This document shows, one piece after another, positions 42,345 to 51,622 of a stretch of DNA of 64,000 nucleotides. The position numbers and the translations under genes are program-made. The stretch spans positions 4,154,001 to 4,218,000 of the forward strand of contig NZ_CP047173.1 of the NCBI RefSeq assembly GCF_009834185.1. The letters are read 5' to 3'. Numbering within the stretch: the first letter of the stretch is position 1; each line of letters opens with the position of its first letter. The notes under the pieces were generated by a model. It did not search any database. It was not told the origin of the DNA and was given only the letters and a program-made list of their open reading frames with translations. Source of the stretch: Rathayibacter sp. VKM Ac-2760 (GTDB taxonomy: Bacteria > Actinomycetota > Actinomycetes > Actinomycetales > Microbacteriaceae).

Positions 42345-43519
42345 CAGTAGGGCCGCCATTCCGGTCGCGAGACGCGCATCAGCGCCTCCAGGTAGAAGTA
42401 GTCGCCCCAGAGCGTGCCCTCGTCGACGCCGACGTTCTTCGGCAGGTCGTAGACGCTGTGCAGCAGGACGGTGTCCGCGGCCTCGGGGCTCTCGGGAGCG
42501 CACTCCCGGATCAGCGCCGCGAGGATCCGGTGCGCGGCGTCGCGCCAGCGCTCGGCGCACTCGGCGTCGGTCTCGACGAGGGCCAGCTCGAGCAGTCCGC
42601 AGACCGCGATCGCCGCCGCCGAGCTGTCCCGGGGCGCGTCGCTGCCCTCGGCGTAGACGAGGTCCCAGTAGGGCACGAGGTCCTGCGGCAGGTGCGCGAG
42701 GAAGTACTCGGCGCAGGCCCGCGAGGCCTCCAGCAGCGCGTCGTCGCCGAGCACGCGGAAGCCCATCGCGAAGCCGTAGACGCCCCAGGCCTGGCCGCGC
42801 GCCCAGCAGGAGTCGTCGAACGCGCCCTGCTCGGTGCCGCCGCGCAGCGGCTCGCCGGTCTCGGCGTCCCAGTAGAAGGTGTGGAAGGTGGAGGAGTCGG
42901 GGCGGAGGATGTTCACCCGCAGCGCCTCGATGTGGCGCGCGACGGCCTCGGCGTAGCGCGGGTCGCCGGTCTGCTCGCCGGCCCAGGTCAGCAGCGGCAT
43001 GTTCATCAGCGAGTCGATGATCGTTCGGCCGCGCTGCTTCGGGTCACGGAGGTCGCCCCAGGCCTGGACGATGCCGGCCGTCGGGAGGAACCGCGTCATC
43101 AGGTGCTCGGCGGCCTCGAGCGCCGCGATGCGGCCGAGCTCGTCGCCGAGGAGCCGGAAGGGCGCGACGCAGGAGAGCGTGTAGAGGAAGCCGAGGTCGT
43201 GGGTCTCCAGGTCCTCGCCCTCCCGCACGCGGCGGGCGAAGTCCTGCAGGTGGCCGCGGGCGGCGTCGAGGAAGACGTCCTCGCCGGTGGCCTCCCAGGC
43301 GATCCACTGCATTCCCGGCCAGAAGCTCGTCGTCCAGCCGCGGTTGGCGCCGGCGGCGAAGCCCTGCGCCGCGGGGCGGATCGGGTAGCGGCCGTCCGTG
43401 GTCGTGTCGTCGGGATAGGCGGAGCCGAAGGCCCCGATCATCCGGCGGACGACCTCGAGGGCGTCCGCCACGGCCTGCTCGGTGGTCGTCCTCCCCGTGG
43501 TGGGTGGAGTGGTCGTCAT
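42341..43519 (-). CDS. GH88 unsaturated glucuronyl hydrolase
   Basis: The product has 392 residues with the (alpha/alpha)6-barrel pattern of GH88. The two catalytic aspartates are present: Asp108 in THDLGFLY and Asp169 in IIDSLMNMPLL. WGDLRDPKQRGRTIIDS, RGQAWGVYGFAMGF and DSSAAAIAVCGLLEL complete the family signature. The enzyme hydrates the delta-4,5 double bond of lyase-generated oligosaccharides, releasing the keto-acid that KduI uses. No signal peptide is present, so oligosaccharides are imported first by the adjacent ABC transporter. ATG 43519 is 22 bp after the DUF624 gene stop. The exact polysaccharide is not determined. Confidence 0.92.
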   Translation of the reverse strand: MTTTPPTTGRTTTEQAVADALEVVRRMIGAFGSAYPDDTTTDGRYPIRPAAQGFAAGANRGWTTSFWPGMQWIAWEATGEDVFLDAARGHLQDFARRVREGEDLETHDLGFLYTLSCVAPFRLLGDELGRIAALEAAEHLMTRFLPTAGIVQAWGDLRDPKQRGRTIIDSLMNMPLLTWAGEQTGDPRYAEAVARHIEALRVNILRPDSSTFHTFYWDAETGEPLRGGTEQGAFDDSCWARGQAWGVYGFAMGFRVLGDDALLEASRACAEYFLAHLPQDLVPYWDLVYAEGSDAPRDSSAAAIAVCGLLELALVETDAECAERWRDAAHRILAALIRECAPESPEAADTVLLHSVYDLPKNVGVDEGTLWGDYFYLEALMRVSRPEWRPYW

Positions 43520-43541
43520 GGGGAGAGTCCTTCGTGGGAGG

Positions 43542-44213
43542 TCAGGCCGCGACCGGCTGGTCGGCGGCGAGCGCGGGGCGGAGGGTGAACCGGGCGTTCG
43601 CCCAGACCAGGTAGAGGGCGGGGGCGGCCGAGACGCCGAGGGCGAGCGCGGGCGAGGCGGTGAAGAGGTACGCCTGGAACGCGAGGACCAGCAGCGAGAC
43701 GAGCGACAGGTGCCAGCGGCGGGCGGCGAGGTACACCGCCGCCTTGACGACCTGCCGCAGCGTCGCTCCCTCCGCCTCCGCGAGACCCACCAGAGCCGCG
43801 GGGAGGCAGCCGACGACGAGCAGCGCGATGATCGCGAGGAACGGGATGACGACCACGCCGACCTGGGTCGGCGCGAGGAACCGCACGTCGACGAGCACCA
43901 GGACGACGACCGCGGTGACGGCGGCCAGCAGCCACACCGGGCGGCGCCAGCTCGCGCGCCACGCCCGCCAGAAGGTCCGCACGACCGCGGTCTCGCCGCG
44001 CGAGTGCGCCGAGAAGACCGCGGCGGCGCCCATCAGGGCCGGCGCGCAGAGCGGCAGGGCCGCGGCGAGCAGCGGCCAGGAGAGCACCGGATCCGTCGTC
44101 ACCAGCAGCAGCACGAGCGGCAGGCAGGCGACCAGGAGCAGCACGTTCGTCACCAGGATCAGGTAGGCGACGCCGAAGAGCGAGGCGTAGAGGCCGTTCG
44201 GGATGCGGCGCAC
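43542..44213 (-). CDS. DUF624 (YesL-like) membrane protein
   Basis: The product has 223 residues with five or six transmembrane helices (ASLFGVAYLILVTNVLLLVACLPLVLLLV; WPLLAAALPLCAPALMGAAAVF; LLAAVTAVVVLVLVDV; GVVVIPFLAIIALLVVGCLP). The pattern, with a Thr/Arg-rich loop (VVRTFWRAWRASWRRP), fits DUF624. In Bacillus the YesL member sits in a pectin-derived oligosaccharide operon next to ABC permeases, exactly the arrangement here. Its role is unknown; a transport accessory is likely. GTG 44213 starts two bases after the permease stop. Confidence 0.82.
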   Translation of the reverse strand: MRRIPNGLYASLFGVAYLILVTNVLLLVACLPLVLLLVTTDPVLSWPLLAAALPLCAPALMGAAAVFSAHSRGETAVVRTFWRAWRASWRRPVWLLAAVTAVVVLVLVDVRFLAPTQVGVVVIPFLAIIALLVVGCLPAALVGLAEAEGATLRQVVKAAVYLAARRWHLSLVSLLVLAFQAYLFTASPALALGVSAAPALYLVWANARFTLRPALAADQPVAA

Positions 44214-44215
44214 GA

Positions 44216-45130
44216 TCAGCCCTTCAGTCCGCTGGTCGCGATGCCCTCGACGAAGTACTTCTGACCGAGGAGGAAGATCACGGCGATCGGGACCACCGAG
44301 ATGACGAGTCCCGCGAAGAGCAGCGCGTAGTTGGCGTCGTAGAGCGTGCTGACGAAGCTCTGCAGTCCCAGCTGGATCGTCCACAGGTCCGGGTTCCGCA
44401 GGTAGATCAGCGGCCCGAGGTAGTCGTTCCAGGTGGCGACGAAGGTCAGCAGGGTGAGGCTCGCGATCGCGGGGATCGACAGCGGCACCATGATCCGCGC
44501 CCAGATGCCGTACTCGCTCAGGCCGTCGATCCGCGCGGCCTCGGAGAGCTCCTCGGGGATCGTCTCGTAGAACTGCTTCATCAGGAAGACGCCGAAGGCG
44601 CCGAAGGCCTGGATCAGGATGATCGCCCAGAGGGTGTTCGAGACCTTGAGGTTCGACAGCAGGATGAACTGCGGGATCATGTACGACTGCCACGGCACCG
44701 CGATCGTCCCGATGTAGACCAGGAAGAGCACGTCGCGGCCGGGGAAGCGCATCCGCGAGAAGCCGTAGGCCGCGAACGAGCCGGTGACCACCTGCAGGAT
44801 CGTGACGACGACCGCGAGCAGCAGCGTGTTCCGGATCCAGGTGAGCATGCCCGACTGGGTCCAGATCTGGACGTAGTTGCTCCAGACCCAGGTCTCCGGG
44901 AACCACTTCACCGGGACGGAGAAGACCTCGTTCGGCGTCTTCACCGAGCTCGTGATCATCCAGAAGAACGGCAGCAGCAGCGCGGCCGCGGCGATGATCA
45001 TCACCGCGTAGCCGAGGACGCGTCCGGCCCGGCGGGCCGGGGTGCGGCCGGCCTCCTTGCGGCGCGGCGGCAGCGGCTCGTTCACGCCGACGACGGTGGG
45101 CGCGCCGTCGGGGATGAGAAGTCCGGTCAT
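44216..45130 (-). CDS. ABC transporter permease, MalG type
   Basis: The product has 304 residues. Six transmembrane helices start with VLGYAVMIIAAAALLLPFFWMITSSVK. The EAA loop that docks the ATPase is EELSEAARIDGLSEYGIWARIMVPLSIPAIA, complete with the invariant Gly. It is an inner-membrane subunit for importing oligosaccharides, together with the MalF-type gene upstream. No ATPase gene is in the operon, so a shared MsiK-like ATPase encoded elsewhere probably energises it, as is common in actinobacteria. ATG 45130 overlaps the previous stop by 4 bp. Confidence 0.93.
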   Translation of the reverse strand: MTGLLIPDGAPTVVGVNEPLPPRRKEAGRTPARRAGRVLGYAVMIIAAAALLLPFFWMITSSVKTPNEVFSVPVKWFPETWVWSNYVQIWTQSGMLTWIRNTLLLAVVVTILQVVTGSFAAYGFSRMRFPGRDVLFLVYIGTIAVPWQSYMIPQFILLSNLKVSNTLWAIILIQAFGAFGVFLMKQFYETIPEELSEAARIDGLSEYGIWARIMVPLSIPAIASLTLLTFVATWNDYLGPLIYLRNPDLWTIQLGLQSFVSTLYDANYALLFAGLVISVVPIAVIFLLGQKYFVEGIATSGLKG

Positions 45131-46080
45131 CGGGACTCGCTCCTTCGGTTGAGGAAGAACTGGGCCAGCGTCACGAGGATGCAGAGCAGGAAGAGCACCA
45201 CCGAGACCGCCGACGCGTAGCCGAACTGGTTCTCCTGGAAGCCCTTCTGGTAGATGAACTGCGAGAGCACGAGGGTCGCCTGACCCGGGCCGCCCTGCGT
45301 CATCACGAGGATCAGGTCGAAGATCTTGAACGAGTTGATGGTGAGCATCACCGTCACGAAGAACGTGGTCGGCCGCAGGCACGGGATCGTCACGTTCACG
45401 AAGCGCTGCCAGACCGAGGCGCCGTCGACGCGGGCCGCCTCGTGCAGCTCGCGCGGCACGGTCTGCAGCCCGGCGAGGAACAGGATCATGTAGTAACCCA
45501 TGTCCCGCCAGGTGCTGATGATCACGACGGCGGGCATCGCCCACTCGGACGAGGTCAGCCAGCCGGGCGGGTCGGAGATGCCGATCAGGCCCAGCAGTTG
45601 GTTGATCGGGCCGTACTCCGGGCTGAAGAGCAGGTTCCAGACCACGGCGATCGCGACGATCGAGGTGATGTAGGGGAAGAACGCGGCCGTGCGGAAGAAC
45701 GCGACGCCGCGGAGCTTGTTGTTGAGCAGCAGCGCGAGCCCGAGCGAGACGACGAGCGTCAGCGGGATGTGCAGCGCCGCGTAGTAGAGCGTGTTCAGCA
45801 GCGCGATGCGGAAGCTCGCGTCGCCGATCAGGCGCTGGAAGTTCGCGATGCCGACCCAGTTCGCCTGACCGAAGACGTTCCAGTCGGTCATCGACATGTA
45901 GAAGAGGGTGATCACCGGCACGAGCGTGAGCGCGGCGAAGCCCAGGAAGTTCGGGAGGATGAAGGTCCAGCCGATCAGCATGTTCCGGACGGCGTACGCG
46001 GAGCGGCGTCGTCGGGGCGGCAGGGGCGACGGCGTCGGCGGAGTCGACGGGCCGGCGTCCGCGGCGGCGAGGGTCGTCAT
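45127..46080 (-). CDS. ABC transporter permease, MalF type
   Basis: The product has 317 residues and six transmembrane helices (MLIGWTFILPNFLGFAALTLVPVITLFYMS at the start). The coupling motif is RELHEAARVDGASVWQRFVNVTIPCLRP. MTQGGPGQATLVLSQFIYQKGFQ is typical of family-1 sugar permeases. It pairs with the MalG-type permease and the lipoprotein to import uronate oligosaccharides. GGAGG lies 4-5 bases before ATG 46080. The spacing to the binding-protein gene is 74 bp; the stop overlaps the next start by 4 bp. Confidence 0.93.
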   Translation of the reverse strand: MTTLAAADAGPSTPPTPSPLPPRRRRSAYAVRNMLIGWTFILPNFLGFAALTLVPVITLFYMSMTDWNVFGQANWVGIANFQRLIGDASFRIALLNTLYYAALHIPLTLVVSLGLALLLNNKLRGVAFFRTAAFFPYITSIVAIAVVWNLLFSPEYGPINQLLGLIGISDPPGWLTSSEWAMPAVVIISTWRDMGYYMILFLAGLQTVPRELHEAARVDGASVWQRFVNVTIPCLRPTTFFVTVMLTINSFKIFDLILVMTQGGPGQATLVLSQFIYQKGFQENQFGYASAVSVVLFLLCILVTLAQFFLNRRSESR

Positions 46081-46154
46081 GAGACCTCCAGGGTCCGAGG
46101 GGGGAAGAAGAGGGGGCGGTGGCCGGCCCGCGCGGGGCCGGCCACCGCGGGGAG

Positions 46155-47456
46155 TCAGTTCGTGCCGACTTCGTTCTTCACGCGGTCCTCGGCGGTCTTC
46201 ACCGCGTCGTCGAGGCTCGTCGAGCCCGACAGGACAGCGGTGTGCAGATCGAGGAGCACGTTCTGGACGGCGGCCGTCTTGGCCGAGGTCGGGTTCTCCG
46301 GCTTGGTGTCGTGCGTGGACCAGGCGAACTTGGAGACCTCGTCGGTCGGCGCGCTGTCGACCGCGAAGTAGGTCTCGGCGACCGCGTCGCTGGTCAGGGC
46401 GGGGGTGATGCCGAGGGAGGCGACGACCTCCGCGCCCTCCTCGCTCGACGCGAACTCGAGGAACTCCTTGGCCGCGGCCTGCTTGCCCGAGTCGATGCCG
46501 GCGTTGATGCCGAAGCCGGTCGGGTCGCCGAAGGTCACCGGGGTCTGGTCCATGCCGGTGGTCGACTCGTCGAACTGCGGGATCGGTGCGAAGCCCCAGT
46601 CGAAGGTGTCGGAGTCGCCGGACGCCTGCTGGGCGATCAGCGACGCGACGAACCAGGTGCCCATCGGCATCATCGCGGCGTTCTGCTTGCCGAACTCGGC
46701 CTGGTAGGTGAGCTTGTTCGCGACGATGGTGTTGTACTCCGCCTGCGCGCCCGCGTCCTGGAGCGCGAGGACGCGCTCGTAGTAGGGCTCGAGGTAGCCG
46801 TAGTCGGCGTCGAGGATGTCGATGTCCGGGGTCTGCGCGTTCGCGAAGCCCTGCACCGTCGACTGCCAGCTGTGCTCGTAGGTGCCCTTGGCCGGGCTGC
46901 CGGCCGCGGCGAGCGCCGTGGTCAGCTGCTCGGCGGTGGCCTCGTAGTCGTCCCAGGTCCAGGAGCCGTCGGGGTAGTCGACGCCCGCCTGGTCGAAGAG
47001 GGCCTTGTTGTAGAAGAGGACCCAGGAGTCCTGGCGGTAGGGCGCCGCCCACTGCTTCCCGTCGACCTCGTAGGCCTCCGCTCCGCCGAGGTCGTCGGGC
47101 AGCTCGATGTCGGAGACGTCGAGGAGCTGGCCGCCGGCCTGGTAGGTGACGACGTTCTTGACGTTCTTCTGCGTGACGATGTCCGGGCCGCTGCCGGCCG
47201 CGAGGTCCGCGGTCATCAGGGTGTCGTAGTTGGTCGCGTCGTACTCCTTGACCTCGATCGTGACGTCGGGGTCCTTCTCGTGGAACGCGTCGGCGAGCGC
47301 CTGGAACTCCGGCGTCGTGCTCAGGCTCCAGCCGGAGAGGCTGAGCGTGATCGGGCCGTCGGCCGCGGGCGCGTCACCGCCACCGCCGCCCGAGCAGGCG
47401 GTGAGGGACAGGGCGGCGACCAGGGCCACTCCGGCTGCGGTCAGTCTTCTCTTCAT
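46155..47456 (-). CDS. Oligosaccharide ABC transporter substrate-binding lipoprotein
   Basis: The product has 433 residues. A lipoprotein signal (MKRRLTAAGVALVAALSLTAC, lipobox LTAC) and a glycine linker lead to a family-1 binding protein. ITLSLSGWSLSTTPEFQALADAFHEKDPDVTIEV begins it, with AAPYRQDSWVLFYNKALFDQAGVDYPDGSWTWDDYE and AAKEFLEFASSEEGAEVV later. It captures oligosaccharides on the outer face of the membrane for the two permeases downstream. ATG 47456 overlaps the DUF2264 stop by 4 bp. The ligand is inferred from the GH88/Kdu enzymes to be an unsaturated uronate oligosaccharide. Confidence 0.92.
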   Translation of the reverse strand: MKRRLTAAGVALVAALSLTACSGGGGGDAPAADGPITLSLSGWSLSTTPEFQALADAFHEKDPDVTIEVKEYDATNYDTLMTADLAAGSGPDIVTQKNVKNVVTYQAGGQLLDVSDIELPDDLGGAEAYEVDGKQWAAPYRQDSWVLFYNKALFDQAGVDYPDGSWTWDDYEATAEQLTTALAAAGSPAKGTYEHSWQSTVQGFANAQTPDIDILDADYGYLEPYYERVLALQDAGAQAEYNTIVANKLTYQAEFGKQNAAMMPMGTWFVASLIAQQASGDSDTFDWGFAPIPQFDESTTGMDQTPVTFGDPTGFGINAGIDSGKQAAAKEFLEFASSEEGAEVVASLGITPALTSDAVAETYFAVDSAPTDEVSKFAWSTHDTKPENPTSAKTAAVQNVLLDLHTAVLSGSTSLDDAVKTAEDRVKNEVGTN

Positions 47457-49501
47457 GCGTGCTGCTCCTTTGCATCTGCGTCCGGGACTCCACCTCGGGT
47501 CCTCGGGTACCGGAGCTGCCGAGCGGCGCGTCCGGAATCTGGGAGTCGGTGCTCGGTGACGAGGCCGTCGGGCCAGGTCGCCGTCACGGACAGGGCGTCG
47601 CCGTCGAGGGCGACATCGACCGAGGCGAGGCCAGCGGAGGTGGCCTCCGCTCCGGTGGACTCTTCGGCGGTCAGGCCGACCAGCGCGACGACGAGGGCGT
47701 CGACCTCCGCCGGCAGGGTGAGCGTCGGCACGCCGACCGCGGGGCCGAGCGGGCTCGCTCCGTCGCGGGCGACGACCTCGGGGACGGCGCCGGGGGTGAG
47801 GGCGGTCAGGGAGCTGGTGAGGCGGCCGTTCGAGACGGTGGCGTTCGCGGCGTCCGTCTCCGCGGCGATCTCGACGCCGGCCACCGCCCAGCCGCCGATG
47901 CGGAGACTGATCTCCTCCGGCCGCACGCCCTCGGCGAGCTCGTCGATGCGGACGAGGCGCAGCTCCCACGGGCCGCGGACCAGCGAGTGCACGCTGATCC
48001 GGCCGGCGACGCGGACCGCACCTCGCAGGCCCTCGCCGTGCCGGTGGCTGCTGCGCTCCGGAGTGATCCAGTGCGCGTCCCAGGTCGAGCCGGCGACGCC
48101 GACCCGGCCGTCCGCGTCGAGGCGGACCTCGGTCAGCGTCATGCCGGTGCGGTGGGTCGCGTCGCCGTCGGCGTCGATCAGCGCGACGCTCTGCTCGAGC
48201 GCCTCCGCCCAGCCCCGCTCGTCGAGCAGCGGCGCGGTGGCGGTGGAGTAGCCCAGCCGCGCGTAGAGCGGGGAGTCGCCGGTCGTCGCGCCGGGCAGCG
48301 CCTTGTCGGTGCCGTGGTTGACGACGCGGACGATGCCGTCGGCCCGCGTGCCCGAGACGATCCAGCCCGGCGAGACGATCGCGCGGAGGTCGTCGCCCTG
48401 CTCGATCGGCAGCAGTACCGTCGGCAGCGGCTCGGAGGCCGCGGACCAGACCGGGTGCTCGGCCGGGAGCAGGATGCCGAGCATGCCCTTGACCGCCCAG
48501 TACGGCGAGCCGGGGCCGGAGTAGGACTGCGCGAGCTCGCGCCACGGGTCGTGCCAGCCCATCGAGAGCAGGCCGTCCCCGCCGGGAGCGCCGTTCTCGG
48601 CGAAGTGCCCGACGATCGCGCTCGCGGCGCGGCGGAGCCGGCCCGGCGAGTGCGAGGGGACCTCGGCGATCACGCCGGCCCAGAACGGCGCGGCGGCGGC
48701 GAAGCGGTAGATCAGGCTGCGGCCCTGCAGCAGCGGCGAGCCGTCGCCGCCGACGAGCGCGAGCGCGTCGGCGAGGTAGCGGTCGAGCCGGGCGACGTCC
48801 GCGGCGGCGCGCGGGGCGGCCAGCTCGGCCGCTCCGCTCATCCGCGCCCAGAGCACCGGGTACACGTGCAGCGCCCAGCCGACGTAGTGGTCGTAGGCGC
48901 GCTCCGCACCGTCGGCGAGCCAGCCGTCCTCGCGGACGAAGGAGTCGTGCCGGGCGAGGTCCGCGGCGACGTCCTCCGCCGACCACGGTCCGCCGACCGA
49001 GCGGAGGAAGGTCTCGACGACCAGGCGGAACCAGACCCAGTTGGTCTGCGGGTAGGTGTCGTCGCCGACGACGGGCGCGAGGTAGTCGACGACGCGCTGC
49101 TGGGTCGTGCTGTCGAGGCGGTCCCAGATCCACGGCCGCGTCAGGTCGAGGACGAGGGCGATCGACGCCGCCTCGACCTTGGCCTGGGCGTGCTCGTCGA
49201 TCCGCACCCAGCGGTCCTCCGCGTCGGGGTCGACGCCGGTCTCGACGCCGCGGCGGTAGAAGGCGATCAGATCGTCGACGCCCTCGCCGCGCGCCCCGGC
49301 GATGCGGAAGCCGGCGAGCAGGAAGGTGCGGGCGAAGCCCTCGAGGCCGTCGACCGCCCGGCCGTAGCCTCCCTCGGCGCCGGGGAGGGTGATCCGGCCG
49401 TGGCCGGCGCTGGCGGAGGGGGCCACCGCGGCGAGGAGCGCGTCCGCGACGGCGAGCCAGTGCTCGCGCGTCCAGTCGGCGCGGAGGTTCCCCTCGTCCA
49501 C
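47453..49501 (-). CDS. DUF2264-family protein, first gene of the uronate operon
   Basis: The product has 682 residues. DUF2264 proteins have an (alpha/alpha) toroid and beta-sandwich, like heparinase-type lyases. Visible are GLEGFARTFLLAGFRIAG, NWVWFRLVVETFLRSVGGPW, YVGWALHVYPVLWARM, GDGSPLLQGRSLIYRFAAAAPFWAGVI and SYSGPGSPYWAVKGM, followed by a beta-rich C-terminal half of about 280 residues. No signal peptide is present, so it acts in the cytoplasm, perhaps on imported oligosaccharides. Its biochemical activity is not established. AAAGGAGA lies 7 bases before GTG 49501. Its stop overlaps the binding-protein start by 4 bp. As promoter-proximal gene it should be the most directly regulated. 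Confidence 0.83.
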   Translation of the reverse strand: MDEGNLRADWTREHWLAVADALLAAVAPSASAGHGRITLPGAEGGYGRAVDGLEGFARTFLLAGFRIAGARGEGVDDLIAFYRRGVETGVDPDAEDRWVRIDEHAQAKVEAASIALVLDLTRPWIWDRLDSTTQQRVVDYLAPVVGDDTYPQTNWVWFRLVVETFLRSVGGPWSAEDVAADLARHDSFVREDGWLADGAERAYDHYVGWALHVYPVLWARMSGAAELAAPRAAADVARLDRYLADALALVGGDGSPLLQGRSLIYRFAAAAPFWAGVIAEVPSHSPGRLRRAASAIVGHFAENGAPGGDGLLSMGWHDPWRELAQSYSGPGSPYWAVKGMLGILLPAEHPVWSAASEPLPTVLLPIEQGDDLRAIVSPGWIVSGTRADGIVRVVNHGTDKALPGATTGDSPLYARLGYSTATAPLLDERGWAEALEQSVALIDADGDATHRTGMTLTEVRLDADGRVGVAGSTWDAHWITPERSSHRHGEGLRGAVRVAGRISVHSLVRGPWELRLVRIDELAEGVRPEEISLRIGGWAVAGVEIAAETDAANATVSNGRLTSSLTALTPGAVPEVVARDGASPLGPAVGVPTLTLPAEVDALVVALVGLTAEESTGAEATSAGLASVDVALDGDALSVTATWPDGLVTEHRLPDSGRAARQLRYPRTRGGVPDADAKEQHA

Positions 49502-49604
49502 GGTGGTTCTCCTTTGAATCGTGATATCCGCGCCGGTCCCCACGCTGACGTGAGCGGCACTGAACAGAACAGGACTATACCTACGTGAATCGATCATCTC
49601 AATG

Positions 49605-49621
49605 TTTTGGTTGAACCAAAA
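49605..49621. promoter_or_regulatory. Perfect 17-bp palindrome in the divergent uronate promoter
   Basis: Arms TTTTGGTT (49605-49612) and AACCAAAA (49614-49621) around a single G. It sits in the 141-bp gap between the divergent DUF2264 and heparinase-type genes and ends 21 bases before ATG 49643. AT-rich in a GC-rich genome, it is the best operator candidate for the DeoR/LacI-type regulator encoded at 51619. Confidence 0.72.
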
Positions 49622-49642
49622 TGATTGATTATGATCAGTTGC

Positions 49643-51622
49643 ATGCCTCAGCACCCCGATCCGGCACCGTCGCCGGGCGTGATCGAGTCCTTCCGCGGAC
49701 CGCTCGCGGCGGCGTTCTCGCCGGACCGTGCGCTCTCGGCGCGCGGGATGCTCCTCTCGCCTGAGCAGTCGCTGCCGGTGCCGACCGCCGCCGACCGGGA
49801 GGCCTGGGCCGCGGCCGATGCGCCGACCCTGGCCGCGGTCGCCGAGCGAGCCGCCGCCGACCTGCTTCTGCCGTGGCCGCAGCCGCTCGCGAGCCAGGCC
49901 GTGCGCGTGCACCGCGACGGGAACCGGGACGGCTGGGAGCAGCGGGCGTTCGAGCGGCAGCGGCGCCTGAGCCGCGCGGTGCTGCTGGCCGCGAGCACGA
50001 GCGGCGGCTCGGCCGACGCCGACTCCTGGCTCGACGAGGTCGCCGACGGCGTGCAGCTGCTCTGCGAGCAGAGCTCCTGGTGCTGGCCGGCCCACGACGA
50101 CGCGCTCCGCCGGCACGGCTCGGTGCTCGCCGACGTCGCCGACCCGTTCCTCGACCTCGGCGCCGGCGAGGTCGCCGGCCAGCTCGCCTGGCTCGACCAC
50201 GTCCTCGGCGAGCGCCTCGACGACCGCTACCCGGGGCTGCGCCGCAGGATCCGCCGCGAGACCCGCGAGCGCGTGCTCGCCCCGTTCCTCGCGCGCGACG
50301 ACTGGCACTGGCTGGGCCTCGACGGCGACGTGCACAACTGGAACCCCTGGATCACCGGTAACGTCCTGGTCGCCGCGCTCCGCCTGCTGGACGCGCCGGG
50401 CGAGGAGGACGAGCGCGCCGCCGTCGTCACCCGCGCCGTCGCCGCCCTGGACCGCTACATCACCGTGCTCCCGGAGGACGGCGCGATCGACGAGGGCTAC
50501 GCCTACTGGTGGAACGGCGCCTGCCGCGCCCTCGAGGCGCTCGACGTCCTCGCGCACGCGACCGGCGGCGCCTGGGACGCCTCGGGCGTGCCCGCGCTGC
50601 GCGCGACCGTCGCCTTCCCGCACCGCTCGCACCTCGGCGGCGACTGGTACGTCGCCCACGCCGACGGCCAGGCCCTGCAGTCGCGCGACCAGCCCTGGCA
50701 CGCGGTGCACCGCGCCGGCCGCCGCATCGGCGACACCGCCGCGATGGCGCACGCCGCCGCGCAGCGCTCCCCCGGCGGGCCCGCCGCCTCCGAGAAGGAG
50801 GGGCTCGGCCGCCTGCTGCGCGGAGCGACCGACCCGCTCTGGACCGCGGCGCCCACCGCCCGGCCGCCCCTCCCCCGCGACGTCTGGCTCGAGTCCGTCC
50901 AGGTGCTCCTCGCCCGCACGACCGCAGGATCGACCGAGGGCCTGACCCTCGTCGCCAAGGGCGGGCACAACGCCGAGCACCACAACCACAACGACGTCGG
51001 CTCGTTCCAGGTGGCGAGTGACGGAGTGCCCGTCGTCGTCGACGCCGGTCGGCCCACCTACACCGCCGCCACGTTCGGCCCGGAGCGCTACGGCATCTGG
51101 ACGATGCGGAGCGAGTGGCACAACCTGCCCGTCGTCCGGGGGCTCGGGCAGCCGCCCGGGCGGGAGGCGGCCGCCGCGGACGTCTCGGTCGCGCTGAGCG
51201 AGTCGTCCGCCGCGTTCTCCGCCGAGCTCGCCGCCGCCTACCCCGGGACGGGACTGCGCTCCTGGCGCCGGACCGTCTTCCTCGACCGCCCGTCCGCAAG
51301 GGTCGTGCTCGAGGACCGCTGGGACCTCGCCCCGTGGGACGATCATCACGATGAGCCCGGCACCGCGATCCGCCTGCTCCTCGCGGGAGACGTCGTGACC
51401 GGGCGCGGAGCCGCCCGGGTCCGCCCGCTCGGTGCCGCGCGACCGATCCGGATCGCCTGGGACCCGGCCTGCGAGCACCGGACCGTCGAGCGTCCGCTGG
51501 AGGATCCGATGCTCTCGAGCGTCTGGGGCGAGCGGCTGACGCTGCTGGAGATCGACGCCACGGCGCGCAGGGAGCTGCGGATCGCGATAGACCTGGACCC
51601 ACCGATCGGAGACCCACGATGA
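49643..51622 (+). CDS. Heparinase II/III-family polysaccharide lyase-like protein
   Basis: The product has 659 residues. The N-terminal (alpha/alpha) toroid contains WHWLGLDGDVHNWNPWITGNVLVAALRLL and DEGYAYWWNGACRALEALDVL, with the Asn/His/Tyr residues of the family. The C-terminal beta-sandwich starts with TLVAKGGHNAEHHNHNDVGSFQVASDGVPVVVDAG, the classical heparinase II/III metal and substrate region, and ends with RTVFLDRPSARVVLEDRW. No secretion signal is seen, so it probably acts inside on imported uronate oligosaccharides, feeding GH88. ATG 49643 is one of three nearby starts (TTG 49625, ATG 49631); none has a clear ribosome-binding site. Its stop overlaps the regulator start by 4 bp. 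Confidence 0.85.
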   Translation: MPQHPDPAPSPGVIESFRGPLAAAFSPDRALSARGMLLSPEQSLPVPTAADREAWAAADAPTLAAVAERAAADLLLPWPQPLASQAVRVHRDGNRDGWEQRAFERQRRLSRAVLLAASTSGGSADADSWLDEVADGVQLLCEQSSWCWPAHDDALRRHGSVLADVADPFLDLGAGEVAGQLAWLDHVLGERLDDRYPGLRRRIRRETRERVLAPFLARDDWHWLGLDGDVHNWNPWITGNVLVAALRLLDAPGEEDERAAVVTRAVAALDRYITVLPEDGAIDEGYAYWWNGACRALEALDVLAHATGGAWDASGVPALRATVAFPHRSHLGGDWYVAHADGQALQSRDQPWHAVHRAGRRIGDTAAMAHAAAQRSPGGPAASEKEGLGRLLRGATDPLWTAAPTARPPLPRDVWLESVQVLLARTTAGSTEGLTLVAKGGHNAEHHNHNDVGSFQVASDGVPVVVDAGRPTYTAATFGPERYGIWTMRSEWHNLPVVRGLGQPPGREAAAADVSVALSESSAAFSAELAAAYPGTGLRSWRRTVFLDRPSARVVLEDRWDLAPWDDHHDEPGTAIRLLLAGDVVTGRGAARVRPLGAARPIRIAWDPACEHRTVERPLEDPMLSSVWGERLTLLEIDATARRELRIAIDLDPPIGDPR

